Of a stretch of 64,000 nucleotides of DNA, positions 7,995 through 18,048 are shown piece by piece. The position numbers were made by a program, and so were the translations under genes. This DNA comes from Adiantum capillus-veneris (lineage: Eukaryota > Streptophyta > Polypodiopsida > Polypodiales > Pteridaceae), in the NCBI GenBank assembly GCA_014529385.2, contig CM043965.1:66249190-66313189 (forward strand), written 5' to 3'. Within the stretch, counting starts at the first letter, position 1, and every line of letters begins with the position of its first letter. Below the pieces are notes generated by a model that did no database searches, was not told the origin of the DNA, and was given only the letters and a program-made list of their open reading frames with translations.

Positions 7995-10646
7995 CTAACT
8001 TTTCTCAGGTTCTCTAGTGGTTTTCTTAGCTTGAGCTCTAGTAACAACTTGCGTTGGTATCAGAGTTTCATTTTCAGACCCACTGCTGGTAGGAATAGTT
8101 TCTAGCATATTCAATGTCGTCTTTTGCACTTTGTTTGGATTCTTTGAACAATCCTCAATGAAGTGAGTAACCCCACACTCAGTGCAATAAGCGTTAATTC
8201 TAATGATTTCCGTATGTGGACAAACATTCATCAGATGGTCACCTCCACACTTGTAACAGGGTCCTAGTGCTGGTCTTGGTCCCACTTGATTCGTCCTTTG
8301 TGGATAGGATGGTCTTTGTCCTGTTAACCCTCCATGAGCTATGAACATCAATGTTCTTGCGTCCAAATTGTATCTCTCTTCATCAGAAGCACTTGTAACT
8401 GTTGGTGTTCCAACATTCCCAATCATGCCCCATGGTTCTGGTTGTTTGGGTTCTTCTGGTGGGTAATACACAGTTGGAGACATGTGTGCACCAGATTCTT
8501 CATAATAGGCTTGAACAGGCACTAAGGCTTGTTCTTCCTGATTCTCTAAGGTTGGTGCATATCTAATGCCCACTGGTCTTGCTCCTGGTAAAGGTGGTTG
8601 TTGTCCCAATACCGGTTGCGGTCTTTCTATCCCCATAGGTCCTGGTACATTTCCCGTTGGGTATCGAGGTACTGGATGTACCTGAGGTGGTGCTAATTGA
8701 GCAGGAGGTGCATACTGACGCTCCCTTACATACCCTTTGTTGTAATAGCACTCCTCTGTTGGATGGTTTGTCCATTTTTGTTCAATAGCACACCATTTCA
8801 GTGGTTTTGGCAATGGTTTTTGGTATGGTGCCATCCTTTTTAGAGCATCTTCTATCATTTGCTCTACATTTGGCATGGTTGTTGTTTGAACATTCTTTTT
8901 AGTGGTAGTCTCGCTCGCTACGGAGGAAGAGCTACTGGATGCAAAATCTGTATCCGCTGACACCTCTCCATAAACCGTACAGTTATCCACTAAGTACAAT
9001 GCTTCTCTCGTTACTTGCTCGAAACTTGTACAAGCTTTCAAGTGCAAGTCCTTCTTGAGAGTGTCGTTTCTCAATCCTTCAATAAAGAGAACAGATAGTC
9101 TGTCATCTTGTGGTCGTTCACGTACTGGACATCTCTCAATGTATTGTTTGAAGCGAAGTGAAGCTTCCTTCACTTTTTCGTGTTCTCTCTGTTTAAAAGC
9201 ATATATTTGTGAGACCGTATTGTGCTTAATCCCTCGTTTTGAGAATTCCTCAGCAAACTCTCTTAGCAAATGGTCAATGTCATGGAATCCCCCTCTGTTC
9301 AGTGGTTGAAACCATGTCAATGCCGTACCTTCTAGAGTAAGACCAAATCCCTCGTATTGTGTATGGAAATCTGTTATCTGCTCAGCTCTTAAGACTTGCT
9401 TAAAGAGTGACACATGTGCATACGGATCTCCTGAACCACCATACTTCTTTGGCATACACTTGGCTACTTGAGATGGTCTCATACGTCTATGGTCTGCTAC
9501 CAATCTCATTGCTCCTGTGTCCCGGCTAAAGCTTTCTCTAGCATCATGGACTTCATGGGTTACCCTTGTCGGTTCCCCTGCCCTGAGTCTACTACTAGGA
9601 GGTAAATGTGATGGTTCCGCTTCGAACCTTGGACCTGGAGTGGTATACGTGGGGATTGGAACTGCACTACCTCGATTCGTATCCATTGACTCTCTGGAAT
9701 GTAATGATCCCATTGGTCCGGGCTTCGAGTACTGAGGTTGACTGAAAGAGTCAGCAGCCTGAGTTCTTTGTCCTCCTGTTGTCATTGGGTTTTGCACTCC
9801 ATTTGTTGGTGCTAGTCTTTGTGAGCTAGAAGTAACATAATACTGATGTAGTGGTCCCCCAAAGTATGTATATCCTTCTAATTCTTTCTTGCCCATTGTT
9901 GAGTATTGCCTCCCATACTTGTCGTAAGCGGCAATTTTCACTTCTGATCCCTCTGTGTAGGTAAAGACATAAAGTCTTTTTTGGTCTGTCAACTCTCCGG
10001 TGTAGGGTTCTTCACATCTATAATAGAGATCTTGCTCCCCATTATTATATTTGTATAGCCCCACATAGATGTTATCAGTGTTGATCCTTGTAGTTTCATT
10101 CTCTCTTCTTAACCTCACATCAGGGAAGTTCATTATTGGTGCTTTCTCTTCAAGTTCTTCATCTACTTTGGCTTTGGTGCCCATTAATCCCCACTTGTCC
10201 ACAATGTTAGGGTTTAGGACTACCAAGTACATGGTACCCTCGTCATCTAGATATCTATCTCCGCTATAGCTCACAGGCACTAAGTCCTTGAACTCACTAG
10301 GTCTATCTTTTATCTTTACACAATAGCGGTCCATTCCATCTTTGTAGATCTTGGCACCTTGCTCATTGTCGTACTGGTATTTTATGAACAATAACTTCAT
10401 TGTGGCGGAAGGGTTTGATGATCCTGCTTCCATATTTTCTCTGTTGTTCTGGTTCAAGTGTTCCAAGTGTTCGGTGAAAATCTCGTAAGATCTATCCGAA
10501 GAAGTATCAGAAACACTTCCTTCAAAGATCGGCTCTAATGGTTGCACCCAACTTTGGTTTACACTTCCCTCGGTTAATATGACACTTGCTTGTTCCCCTT
10601 GTTTTGTTTGGTTATTCTGGAGATTCCTGCCCGATCTCAAATTCAT
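7995..10646 (-). CDS. Gag of element 1
   Basis: About 883 aa from the ATG at 10,646 (MNLRSGR, as in element 2, MNLRSSR). Gag builds the virus-like particle and binds the RNA. Residues about 80-270 are an N-terminal region also found in element 2, with no family I recognise. A Pro/Gly/Ser-rich linker follows to about 385. The retrotransposon gag domain is about 396-560 (KYGGSGDPYAHV, LTWFQPL, the IYAFKQ and CPVRERPQDDR blocks). A Cys/His cluster WCAIEQKW...C lies at 619-634. Two zinc knuckles near the end have the spacing C-x2-C-x3-H-x4-C (798-810 and 822-834), one residue shorter in the middle than the usual CCHC. The N-terminal extension makes this gag large. The stop at 7,995 is followed by related sequence in another frame. 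Confidence 0.92.
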   Translation of the reverse strand: MNLRSGRNLQNNQTKQGEQASVILTEGSVNQSWVQPLEPIFEGSVSDTSSDRSYEIFTEHLEHLNQNNRENMEAGSSNPSATMKLLFIKYQYDNEQGAKIYKDGMDRYCVKIKDRPSEFKDLVPVSYSGDRYLDDEGTMYLVVLNPNIVDKWGLMGTKAKVDEELEEKAPIMNFPDVRLRRENETTRINTDNIYVGLYKYNNGEQDLYYRCEEPYTGELTDQKRLYVFTYTEGSEVKIAAYDKYGRQYSTMGKKELEGYTYFGGPLHQYYVTSSSQRLAPTNGVQNPMTTGGQRTQAADSFSQPQYSKPGPMGSLHSRESMDTNRGSAVPIPTYTTPGPRFEAEPSHLPPSSRLRAGEPTRVTHEVHDARESFSRDTGAMRLVADHRRMRPSQVAKCMPKKYGGSGDPYAHVSLFKQVLRAEQITDFHTQYEGFGLTLEGTALTWFQPLNRGGFHDIDHLLREFAEEFSKRGIKHNTVSQIYAFKQREHEKVKEASLRFKQYIERCPVRERPQDDRLSVLFIEGLRNDTLKKDLHLKACTSFEQVTREALYLVDNCTVYGEVSADTDFASSSSSSVASETTTKKNVQTTTMPNVEQMIEDALKRMAPYQKPLPKPLKWCAIEQKWTNHPTEECYYNKGYVRERQYAPPAQLAPPQVHPVPRYPTGNVPGPMGIERPQPVLGQQPPLPGARPVGIRYAPTLENQEEQALVPVQAYYEESGAHMSPTVYYPPEEPKQPEPWGMIGNVGTPTVTSASDEERYNLDARTLMFIAHGGLTGQRPSYPQRTNQVGPRPALGPCYKCGGDHLMNVCPHTEIIRINAYCTECGVTHFIEDCSKNPNKVQKTTLNMLETIPTSSGSENETLIPTQVVTRAQAKKTTREPEKS

Positions 10647-10649
10647 CAA

Positions 10650-12050
10650 TTCCCCTAAAGGACTTTAACTTTTCCGTCTCGGCAATTTGTTTTCCCAAGT
10701 TTTTGTGGTCAGAATTGATCCAAACTGATTGATACTTGGTCAATTGTTTAATCTTGTCAGTTGGACAACTTCTGTTTCATCAAGTGAGAATTTTGTTGCA
10801 GTTATGCTGAAAAAGATATTATACGCGTATGATGTCTTTTTTCACAGATTTGGACTATTTTGGTTATGCTCACTCTTAGTAGCCCCCTTATGCTCTGTCC
10901 ACTCATAAAATTTAGTTTGAACTCTGTTTGAGCAAGTTATGGCTAATTTAGGCTTTTCTTGGCAATTTTCCGCTTTTGACTTGTTTTGGGTCAATTGTGA
11001 TCCAAATGGGATGAAACTTGAAATATAACCTCTAGACAGCTATTACAATGGATCTGTGTTGGCAAAGTATTAAAATATGTCCAAAATTAGGTCAAAGACA
11101 TCATACGCGTATGATGTCTTTTTCATCAATTTGGGTCAAGACTTGATATTTATGCTTTCTACAGTGTTTGTAACAATCTTGTCAGGTCAGATATCAAAAA
11201 TAAGCAGTGGATGTGCTAAAAGACAATATACGCGTATGATGTCTTTTGTCCCAGATTTTGACTATTCTTGGTTTTAAGCCTTCTCCAATGTTTATAATTG
11301 AGTTTCAAGTGTTTTTGCCAGGTTTGAATGTAAAAACAAGATCTGAATCCAAAATTTCCTATTCTTTGCGTTTCTTGGACTCCGGCTTGTCTTTTTGGGT
11401 TTCTTTGAGTGTTAATGCTCTTGTTTTAAGTTGAAATTAGGGTATAACCCCCCTTTTGAACACTCTGGTAAAGTCAAAATTTCTGTTTTGGTCTCTGTTT
11501 GGTCATTTAGACATCATACGCGTATGATGTCTAAAGTTGCAGATTTCCAGTTTTTTGGCACAGAATCCTTCCTAAAGCTTTCTCAAGTGCTCAGCAACTC
11601 CCAGATACACAGAAAATTTCTCTGACTTTTGTTTATTGCAAGTTTCACTACTAACTCGACGGTTTAGTGACTTAACATGCAATCAACCATATCAAGCAAA
11701 TACTCCAATGATTACTAGCTCTAGATCAGGATCAAATGAAGTCCTACCTAAGCTATTCCTAATCATAAAATGGGTTTGGTAATTGTGATTTTAAAGAGAT
11801 CCACTGCCACTCACGGACTAGCAAATTCTTCTTCTATTAACAACTACTCAACACCAACAAAACAACAAACAAATCTAAGCTAAACTAAAAATACTGTCAA
11901 CACGGAAGACCCAGGAATACCCCACTTCCTAGTATCTCTCGAGATCTTCGAAGTCCACCACTCCTAGATCTTTTCTAACTAAAGTATACAAAGTAGTTTA
12001 TACGACTCACCTCGTAGGATTAGTCTAAGGTCACCTACTTAGGGCTCTCG
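10650..12050 (-). other. Leader (5' untranslated region) of element 1
   Basis: 1.4 kb between the primer site and gag with no coding signal. It holds four copies of a palindrome centred on ATACGCGTAT (separate entry) within loosely repeated units of about 285 bp. The part from 11,640 to 12,050 nearest the primer site has no palindrome. Long leaders are common in the Athila/Tat group, but the regular palindromes are not a feature I know of. Confidence 0.75.
10814..11532. repeat. Array of four 24-bp palindromes in the leader of element 1
   Basis: 24-bp sites at 10,814-10,837, 11,096-11,119, 11,221-11,244 and 11,509-11,532, all with the core ATACGCGTAT and a right arm GATGTCT. Copies 2 and 4 are perfect inverted repeats over all 24 bases; copies 1 and 3 have changes in the left arm only. 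Start-to-start spacings are 282, 125 and 288 bp. Flanking sequence is only weakly alike between units, so the palindromes are better kept than what surrounds them. A partial copy (ACGCGTATGA, then AGACA) occurs in the LTR at 12,416-12,430. The CGCG centre would be a double CpG target. Confidence 0.9.
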
Positions 12051-12068
12051 TCCCCGGCAGCGGCGCCA
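12051..12068 (-). promoter_or_regulatory. Primer-binding site of element 1
   Basis: On the minus strand TGGCGCCGCTGCCGGGGA, starting two bases (TT) after the LTR end. It begins with TGG, complementary to the CCA end of a tRNA, and resembles the primer site usual in Athila/Tat-type elements, often assigned to tRNA-Asp. Element 2 has the related TGGCACCACTGTCGGGGA with the same TT spacer. Confidence 0.88.
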
Positions 12069-12070
12069 AA

Positions 12071-13011
12071 TGTTAAGGCGGTTACGCCGCTAGCGGAAGC
12101 TAAATAGCGAGAACTCAACCAACACCAGAATTTGTGAGACGAGGACAGAGCTTGACCCGCAGGCGCATGGAAACAACTAGGTGGGTGTCAAATCACCTAC
12201 TCGACCTTCTAATGACAATCACTACTAAGGAAATCAAATCTAAGTTCTAAAATACGCAAGTGACTGAAATCTGTACTACGAACGAATGCTATACGAAACA
12301 AGATCTAGAATCATTGAATCGATCTCAAACTCAAGGGGAAGTCTATACACTAGGTAAGAACAACACCCTAAAGACTTGAACTGCAAAATCAACCTATAAC
12401 CACTCCGTGCGGTAAACGCGTATGAAGACAGGCCGAAAAATACAGGTGATCAAAACTTGACCCCGATGGTACTAATGTGTAGCTCTACTCGTTGTGGTTC
12501 TGTAGATATGCTGCACGCTCCATTCCGACACACGAGTTGGAAGAAAACTCACACCGAAGCTCGTAGGAACTTACCACACATAGAAGCCGATAGCGCACAC
12601 TCTTGGTATCTGTGCGTAGCTCTCGCCATTGCTAACACAATGGCGGTGTCCCTTCTCCAATGGTGGCTCCGTAGCTCGCGTAGCAAGTAGATAAGACTCT
12701 CACTCTCTCTCTCTCTCTCTCAGACACAGTCACGGCGCTCCAAAAACTCACTTTGATTAATAATCTTCCCCTCTTTAGGTTACAAAAACTTTGGCTTATA
12801 TACCTCAGCCTTGGAGGTGAGATCATCTCTAACTAATTACATCAGCAAGTGAAATTACTTCGGGATTACAAGCTGGAAACTCAATTGAGTCCCGTTACTT
12901 AATGAATGGCTCAAATCAGAATTAATGTCGGAAAGACATTTATTACAATCAATGGTTACAAAATGATGAGTGTGAGCAAAAATGTGGGTGTGATCCTCTA
13001 TTGGCTCAACA
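12071..13011 (-). repeat. 5' LTR of element 1
   Basis: 941 bp. On the element strand it begins TGTTGAGCC and ends CCTTAACA, so it has TGTT/AACA inverted ends, and the primer site follows two bases later. The outer (right) border is inferred from these ends and because LINE coding sequence begins immediately outside. Its length is close to the 912-913 bp LTRs of element 2. Inside are a TATA box (12,795-12,802), a CT microsatellite at about 12,694-12,722, and a partial copy of the leader palindrome. The matching 3' LTR is outside the window, so neither the target duplication nor the age can be read. Confidence 0.78.
12795..12802 (-). promoter_or_regulatory. TATA box in LTR of element 1
   Basis: TATATAAG on the minus strand, in the context GGCTGAGG-TATATAAG-CCAAA followed by TTTTTGTAA. 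Element 2 has the closely similar GGCTAAG(A/G)-TATAAAAG-CCAA followed by TTTTGTAA. Conservation on both sides of the box in two otherwise diverged LTRs supports a real core promoter. Confidence 0.75.
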
Positions 13012-15808
13012 CTTAGTCAAATCATTGGACGGCCACAGATCGAGTCCCAAGAAGTGGCAGAAGCCAGAGGGTCCTTACTTTAGAGTGTCAAGAAGAAGAT
13101 TCCCCACTCAGAAGCTAATTTCTTGGAAAGGGCATTTTCAGAAGACGAATGTTCACTAGCATTGCAAGCCCTTGGCAAGGAAAAGTCCCTTGGTTGGGAT
13201 GGGATGATGGTGGAATTCTATAGAGAATTTTGGGACGATCTCAAGGTCCCAATCACAAGGTTGGCCAATAAAGCCATTGTTGAAGGGTCATTGGAGATAA
13301 GTGTAAAGAGAGGGCTTATCAAACCCATCCCCAAACAGATCTGTTGTTCTCAACTGAAACACTGGCGCCCTATAACCATGATGTCGGTGGCCTACAAAAT
13401 TATTGCTAAAGCTGTAGCCCTCAGACTAGCCCCCTTACTAACCAAGATCATCTCTCCCCATCAGCATGCGTTCATCAAAGGAAGGTCCATTTACGATAAC
13501 ATCTTGGCAGCAATGGTGGGCATCGAGTACGCAACTGTCACATAGCAAGAGTGTGTACTGTTACAGTTGGACCTGGATAAGGCTTATGACACAATAACAT
13601 GGACATATATAGAAGCAGCCATGGAAGCTTTGGGTTTTGGGACGCGCCTATGTCGCCTGGTAAGTGTACTGGGAGCTAGAAGCCAGTCAGAGCTCCTACT
13701 CAACAATAGAATTGTGGGCTCTTTTGAGGTCAAAAGGTCTATTAAGCACGGATGCCCTCTGCCCCCCCTGCTGTTCGCCATAGGATCATGTCCATTAATT
13801 ACGAAGCTCGAAGCTAGTGCGGAACGAGGGGAGTTGCACGACTTGGATTTGCCAGGGAATAGCCAACTCCTAGCAAAACTGTTTGCAAACGATTCTCTCT
13901 TCTTCTTGAAGGTGTGCCCCCAGGTCATCAGGAAAGCTCTGGAGATTGTACAAATATTTTCATATACAGAAGTCAAGGCTGATCCCCCTATCGGAAAATG
14001 ACTCATTTGACCCTTCTGACTAGTCGGGGGAGATTGTCAGAAAAGGGAATATCTTCAGACATCTGGGAGCCCCCTTGGGGGTGGACGTAACTCACAAGCA
14101 AAGATTTGAGTGGGTGCTTGAAAAAATCAAAACAAAAATGAGTAGGTGGGAGTATGCTCTTCTCCCATTCCCAAGTCGGATAAAAGTGATAAATGCCTTT
14201 ATGCTTCCTTATATTGCCTTCACTAGCCTGCTTCTCAAGATGGCTAAGTGTCACTGGAAAGAGTTCTTAAAACCAGTGAAAAGGTTTTTATGGAAAAACA
14301 ACACGAAATCCTCCAGGCCATGGCAATGGGCCCATTGGGAATCAGTTTCTCGGTAGGGGAATCAAGGCGGCCTCGGAATTTCAAACCTTGTGGCCCATGC
14401 AGAAGCTTACTACGCCAAATTTGTTGTTTTCTTGGCTAAACAGGATCAAGTTTGGGCTGTCATGATCAAAGATATGATAGATACAGCTCAACTTGGCTCG
14501 AAAGGTGGAAAGTGGAGAGGGGTGGAGGTTCATGACAAGTTGTTAGCCCCGACGTGGACTACCCTAAGACTGGGGGGTAGCTCAGGAGAATTGGTAAGAA
14601 AATGCAACAGAGTAGCAAGAGTCTTAAAGTGGGGGGAAAAAACTAAGTACTTCAAGAACTCCATTTTGCATTGGTCCCCCTGGCTTTCCAAAGTTGTAGA
14701 TCTGCCACAAATTACTTATTGGATAGAGACAGCCATGAAGCTGAATAATAAGGGTCTGAATCGACTGGGGCACTTCTGGGACAGTGACAACAAGAGTTGG
14801 AAAACCATTGATCTTTTGGTTACCCAGTTCCAACTGAATAGCTTGGAGGTCTTGCTGGTCCACAAAGTGAGGAAAGAGCTTGACAATATAGTGATGCTTA
14901 TCTGTAATTTGAAGCTTGACTGGAACGCCTGGAAATGGCCCGGAAGCAGTCTCTTATGGAAACCCCATCCTAAACACATTTACCATACAATGATGCAAAA
15001 GAAGAATTGGTCTAGCCCCCTTAACCAAATATGGAAAAAACAATGGCCGGAGGAAAGGTGGGAGCAAGTAATCGAGAACATATGGAAGCCAAAGGTTCCG
15101 CAACACGTGAAGGTATTTTTATGGAAGGTAATTTGGGGTGCTCTACCGACGGGGTGAAGATTCAGGAAAGAGGGATTGGGTCAGATCGATGCTTGGAGTG
15201 CAGATTGGCTAGTGAAGATCTGGCCCACCTCTTCATGGATTGCCCAACTATCAAAGGCCTCGCATGGAAAATATGCAAGTGGGTTCAAAGAACATGGAAA
15301 ATTGGTTTTTACAAGAATGATCTATTCCTTGGAGGGAAGAATTCAGGTGGTCCTGCCATCCTCGTCAGCACTCAAATCATCAGGTACTTCTTCTTGCATA
15401 ATGTATGGCAGACAAGGAACCGCCGTGTGTTTGAAGGAGGTCTTGAGGTGGCAAGCTTCAAAGAAATTATACAAGAAAGCAAAGTGCTAATTTGGACGCT
15501 CGGGCACAAACAACACTCGGAGGATTGGTCTAGGACTACTTGTGCCTTGTTGTCAGCAGAGGATATGCCTAGGACGGGGGAAAATATTGGCTATCGGTAA
15601 TTAAAAGATCTCAGAAGAACATGATAATGGAACTTATGTATCAAGGATAAGGGGCCGAGTTGGTTGGGATGGCTGCCCTGATTGCCGATGTAATTATGGT
15701 CCCTGGATGATGTCATGGCTCAACAGGAGCATGACAAGATCTTGTAATTTTTTGGGTTGATTAATATAATTCACTCACAATTGTGAGTTCTGCAAAAATA
15801 AAATAAAA
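13012..15808 (+). pseudogene. LINE (non-LTR retrotransposon) copy 1, ORF2 fragment with RT and zf-RVT-type tail
   Basis: Reverse transcriptase is recognisable from 13,123: LGKEKSLGWDG, HWRPITMMSVAYKIIAK, HQHAFIKGRSIYDNI, DLDKAYDTITW and KHGCPLPPLLF. The catalytic box reads FANDS near 13,880, where YADD/FADD is expected, so an active-site Asp is lost. The C-terminal part has KVFLWKVIWGALPTG and a Cys/His block with DRCLECRLASEDLAHLFMDC (in broken frames), the zinc-binding RT domain of plant LINEs. There are stops at 13,543 and about 14,000 and several frameshifts. No endonuclease is present: the copy starts at the LTR of element 1, which fits element 1 having inserted into it. It ends at an A-rich AAATAAAATAAAAT tail near 15,796-15,808. 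Confidence 0.92.
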
Positions 15809-16340
15809 TGCTCATGAGTGAAAACACATCTATTTTGTTCATACCATGGCCTTCAACTAGAGCAATTATTGAAGATGAAGCCGTTAAAATGTTTTTGCAG
15901 CAGCAACAGGTGTGCAGTTAAACCTTGGGGCACATTCTGGGTCGAATCCACATCTCATTAATTAGTTTCCATCCATGATTCATTTGGAATCATGAATTCA
16001 AAAGCAAAAGTCTCTTTCCATGTCAGAAACCCCTCGTCCCCCCTGCGCCTCCTCTGTGATCGCCATGGAGGTCGCCTGCATTTGGATGGTAGTCTTGACC
16101 CCCTCCCCCCCTACCCCCACCCGCCCCTTCTTCTTGCCCTTCCGAATTCAACCGCCTCTGCATCCCCTGATTCGTCGGGTCTCTTGCCTTTACATCCGCT
16201 CATCGCCTCAACCTCAGATGAAGATGGTAGCCCTACCTCTATCTCGACGTTTGAGATCAAAAGCCCAACACACCCTCTCTCTCTCCCATTGCCTTCGTGC
16301 TCACATGTCGCAAGATACCATCTCGCCAGACTGCCCATTT

Positions 16341-16342
<2 letters not shown>

Positions 16343-16414
<72 letters not shown>
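16343..16414. repeat. (GA)n microsatellite
   Basis: About 36 uninterrupted GA units. Confidence 0.97.
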
Positions 16415-16416
<2 letters not shown>

Positions 16417-16704
16417 ATTGCCGCACCCAAGCCTTGCAGGCTCTATAAATGAGCTCGTGCGTAGGTCGCCTGCCCCTTACCCCTTCATGCGAAAAATGCA
16501 CAATGGCCAGGCCAAACCGTCGCTCTGGCTTGATCAACAATGACTCCGTTTCATCATCTAGAAGCACCATCGCCAGGGACCCCTACATCCGGATGATCGC
16601 AAAACCAAGAAGACTCTCTCTCTACTCGCTTAGCTCTGATAGATGGCATCCGGACGATCATGAGAGGAACAAAATCATGTTCCATCCAGACACATGGCAT
16701 CCCT

Positions 16705-16780
<76 letters not shown>
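16705..16780. repeat. Compound (C)n-(CT)n microsatellite
   Basis: A homopolymer of 29 C followed directly by about 23 CT units, making a 76-bp pure-pyrimidine strand. Confidence 0.97.
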
Positions 16781-16781
<1 letters not shown>

Positions 16782-16970
16782 CTCCTCCTCCTTTTCCCTC
16801 AAGCCTGTAGGAGAATCTATTGAGATTCCTATAAAAACAAATGAGAAAAAGATTGTAGGGACATACTAGGTAGGCAATTATGTTTCTTGGCCCTTGGAGG
16901 ATAGCCCAAACCTCAATTAAAAGTCGCACTAATGACAATGCTACTCGGTCCATTCCACTTTCATTAATTA

Positions 16971-16982
16971 ATTGGGAGCTTC
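16971..16982. repeat. Target-site duplication, left copy, of LINE copy 2
   Basis: ATTGGGAGCTTC; the partner at 18,037-18,048 is ATTAGGAGCTTC, one base different. Confidence 0.85.
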
Positions 16983-18036
16983 AAGGAAACTGAATAATAA
17001 GGGTCTGAATCGACTTGGGCACTTTTGGGACAGTGACAACAAGAGCTGGAAAACCATTGACCTTCTTGTAACCCAATTCCAACTTAATAGCTTGGAGGTT
17101 TTGCTAGTCAACAAAGTCATGAAAGAGCTTGACATTGTAGTGGTGCCAATCTGTGATTCGAAGCTGGACTGGAATGCCTGGAAATGGCCCGGAAGCAGTC
17201 TCTTATATGGAAACCCCATACTAGAGGCATTTATCATACAATGATGCTAAAGCAGAATTGGTCTACCCTTAACAAGATATGGAAAAAACAATGGCCGGAG
17301 GAAAGGTCGGAGCAAGTAATGGAGAACATCTTGGAGCCAAAGGTTTCACAACACATGAAGCTATTTCTATGGAAGGTAATTTGGGGTGCTCTACCAACGG
17401 GGGGTGAAGATTCAGGAGAGAGGGATTGGGACAGATCGATGCTTGGGGTGCAGGTTGGCTAGTGAAGATCTGGTCCACCTATTCATGGAATGCCCAGCTA
17501 TCAAAGGCCTCACAGGAAAAATATGCAAGTGTGTCCAAAGAACATGGATTTTTTTTTCAAGACTGATTTATTCCTTGGAGGTAAGAATTTGGGTAGTCCT
17601 GCCCTCCTTATCATCACTTCTTCTTACATAATGTATGGCATACAAGGAACCGTCGTGTGTTTGAAGGAGCTCTTGAGGTGGCAAGCTTCATAGAAATTAT
17701 ACAAGAAAGCAAAGTGCTAATATGGACGCTCAGAAGCAAGCAAAACTTGGATGATTGGACTAGGATTACATGTGCCTTGTTGTCAGCAGATGGAATGCTT
17801 AGGAAGGGAAAAAATCTTGGCCATTGGAAATTAGAAGATCTCTGAAGCACATGATAATTGACCTTGTGTTACAATGACAAGGGGGCAGGTCATTAGGGAT
17901 GGCTCCCCAGATAGCCGATGTAATTATGGTCTCTTGATGATGTCATGGCTCGGCACGAGCATGGCAAGATCTTGTACTTTTTGGGATGATCAATATAATT
18001 CACTGACAATTGTGAGTTTTGCAAAAATAAAATAAA
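16983..18036 (+). pseudogene. LINE copy 2, 5'-truncated 3' end
   Basis: Closely matches copy 1 from about 14,750 to its tail, by eye around nine bases in ten. It holds the end of ORF2 including the Cys/His block (DRCLGCRLASEDLVHLFMEC), in broken frames, then the same 3' untranslated region and AAATAAAATAAAA tail. It is flanked by a 12-bp target duplication with one mismatch, ATTGGGAGCTTC at 16,971-16,982 and ATTAGGAGCTTC at 18,037-18,048. Truncation at the 5' end, an A-rich tail and a duplication of this length are the marks of target-primed reverse transcription. Confidence 0.93.
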
Positions 18037-18048
18037 ATTAGGAGCTTC
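18037..18048. repeat. Target-site duplication, right copy, of LINE copy 2
   Basis: ATTAGGAGCTTC directly after the A-rich tail; 11 of 12 bases match the left copy. Confidence 0.85.

Larger units (their letters stand above)
1..13011 (-). mobile_element. Element 1: Ty3/gypsy LTR retrotransposon (Athila/Tat-like), cut by the left window edge
   Basis: Read on the minus strand, this is 5' LTR (12,071-13,011), primer site, 1.4-kb leader, gag, protease, RT-RNase H, HHCC module, integrase and a second protease with a Trp-rich tail, ending in non-coding DNA at the left edge. The 3' LTR is not in the window. The order PR-RT-RH-IN defines Ty3/gypsy. There is no chromodomain after integrase, and no second RNase H between RNase H and integrase that I can see. 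The coding region is in several frames (gag frame, protease frame, RT frame, integrase frame all differ), so the copy has several frameshifts and at least two nonsense changes, but long stretches are intact. The closest relative in the window is element 2. The right end abuts LINE coding sequence, so it appears to have inserted into that LINE. Confidence 0.92.
15809..16970. other. Intergenic sequence between the two LINE copies, with microsatellites
   Basis: No coding sequence recognised. The open frames here are low-complexity readings of repeats: (GA)n at about 16,343-16,414, a run of 29 C at 16,705-16,733, and (CT)n at about 16,733-16,780. The rest is a C-rich unique-looking stretch around 16,020-16,330. 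Confidence 0.6.

Noticed and set aside
7712-7995. Programmed frameshift between gag and protease of element 1
   Set aside because: Element 2 reads through this region in one frame apart from a Gln-to-stop change, so decay is the simpler reading.
10650-11650. Regularly spaced palindromes as a CRISPR-like array
   Set aside because: Plant nuclear retrotransposon context, only four sites, spacing near 285 bp, and no cas genes.
16449-16953. Poly-Pro, Arg-Glu and Ser-Leu rich frames
   Set aside because: They are translations of C and CT/GA microsatellites.
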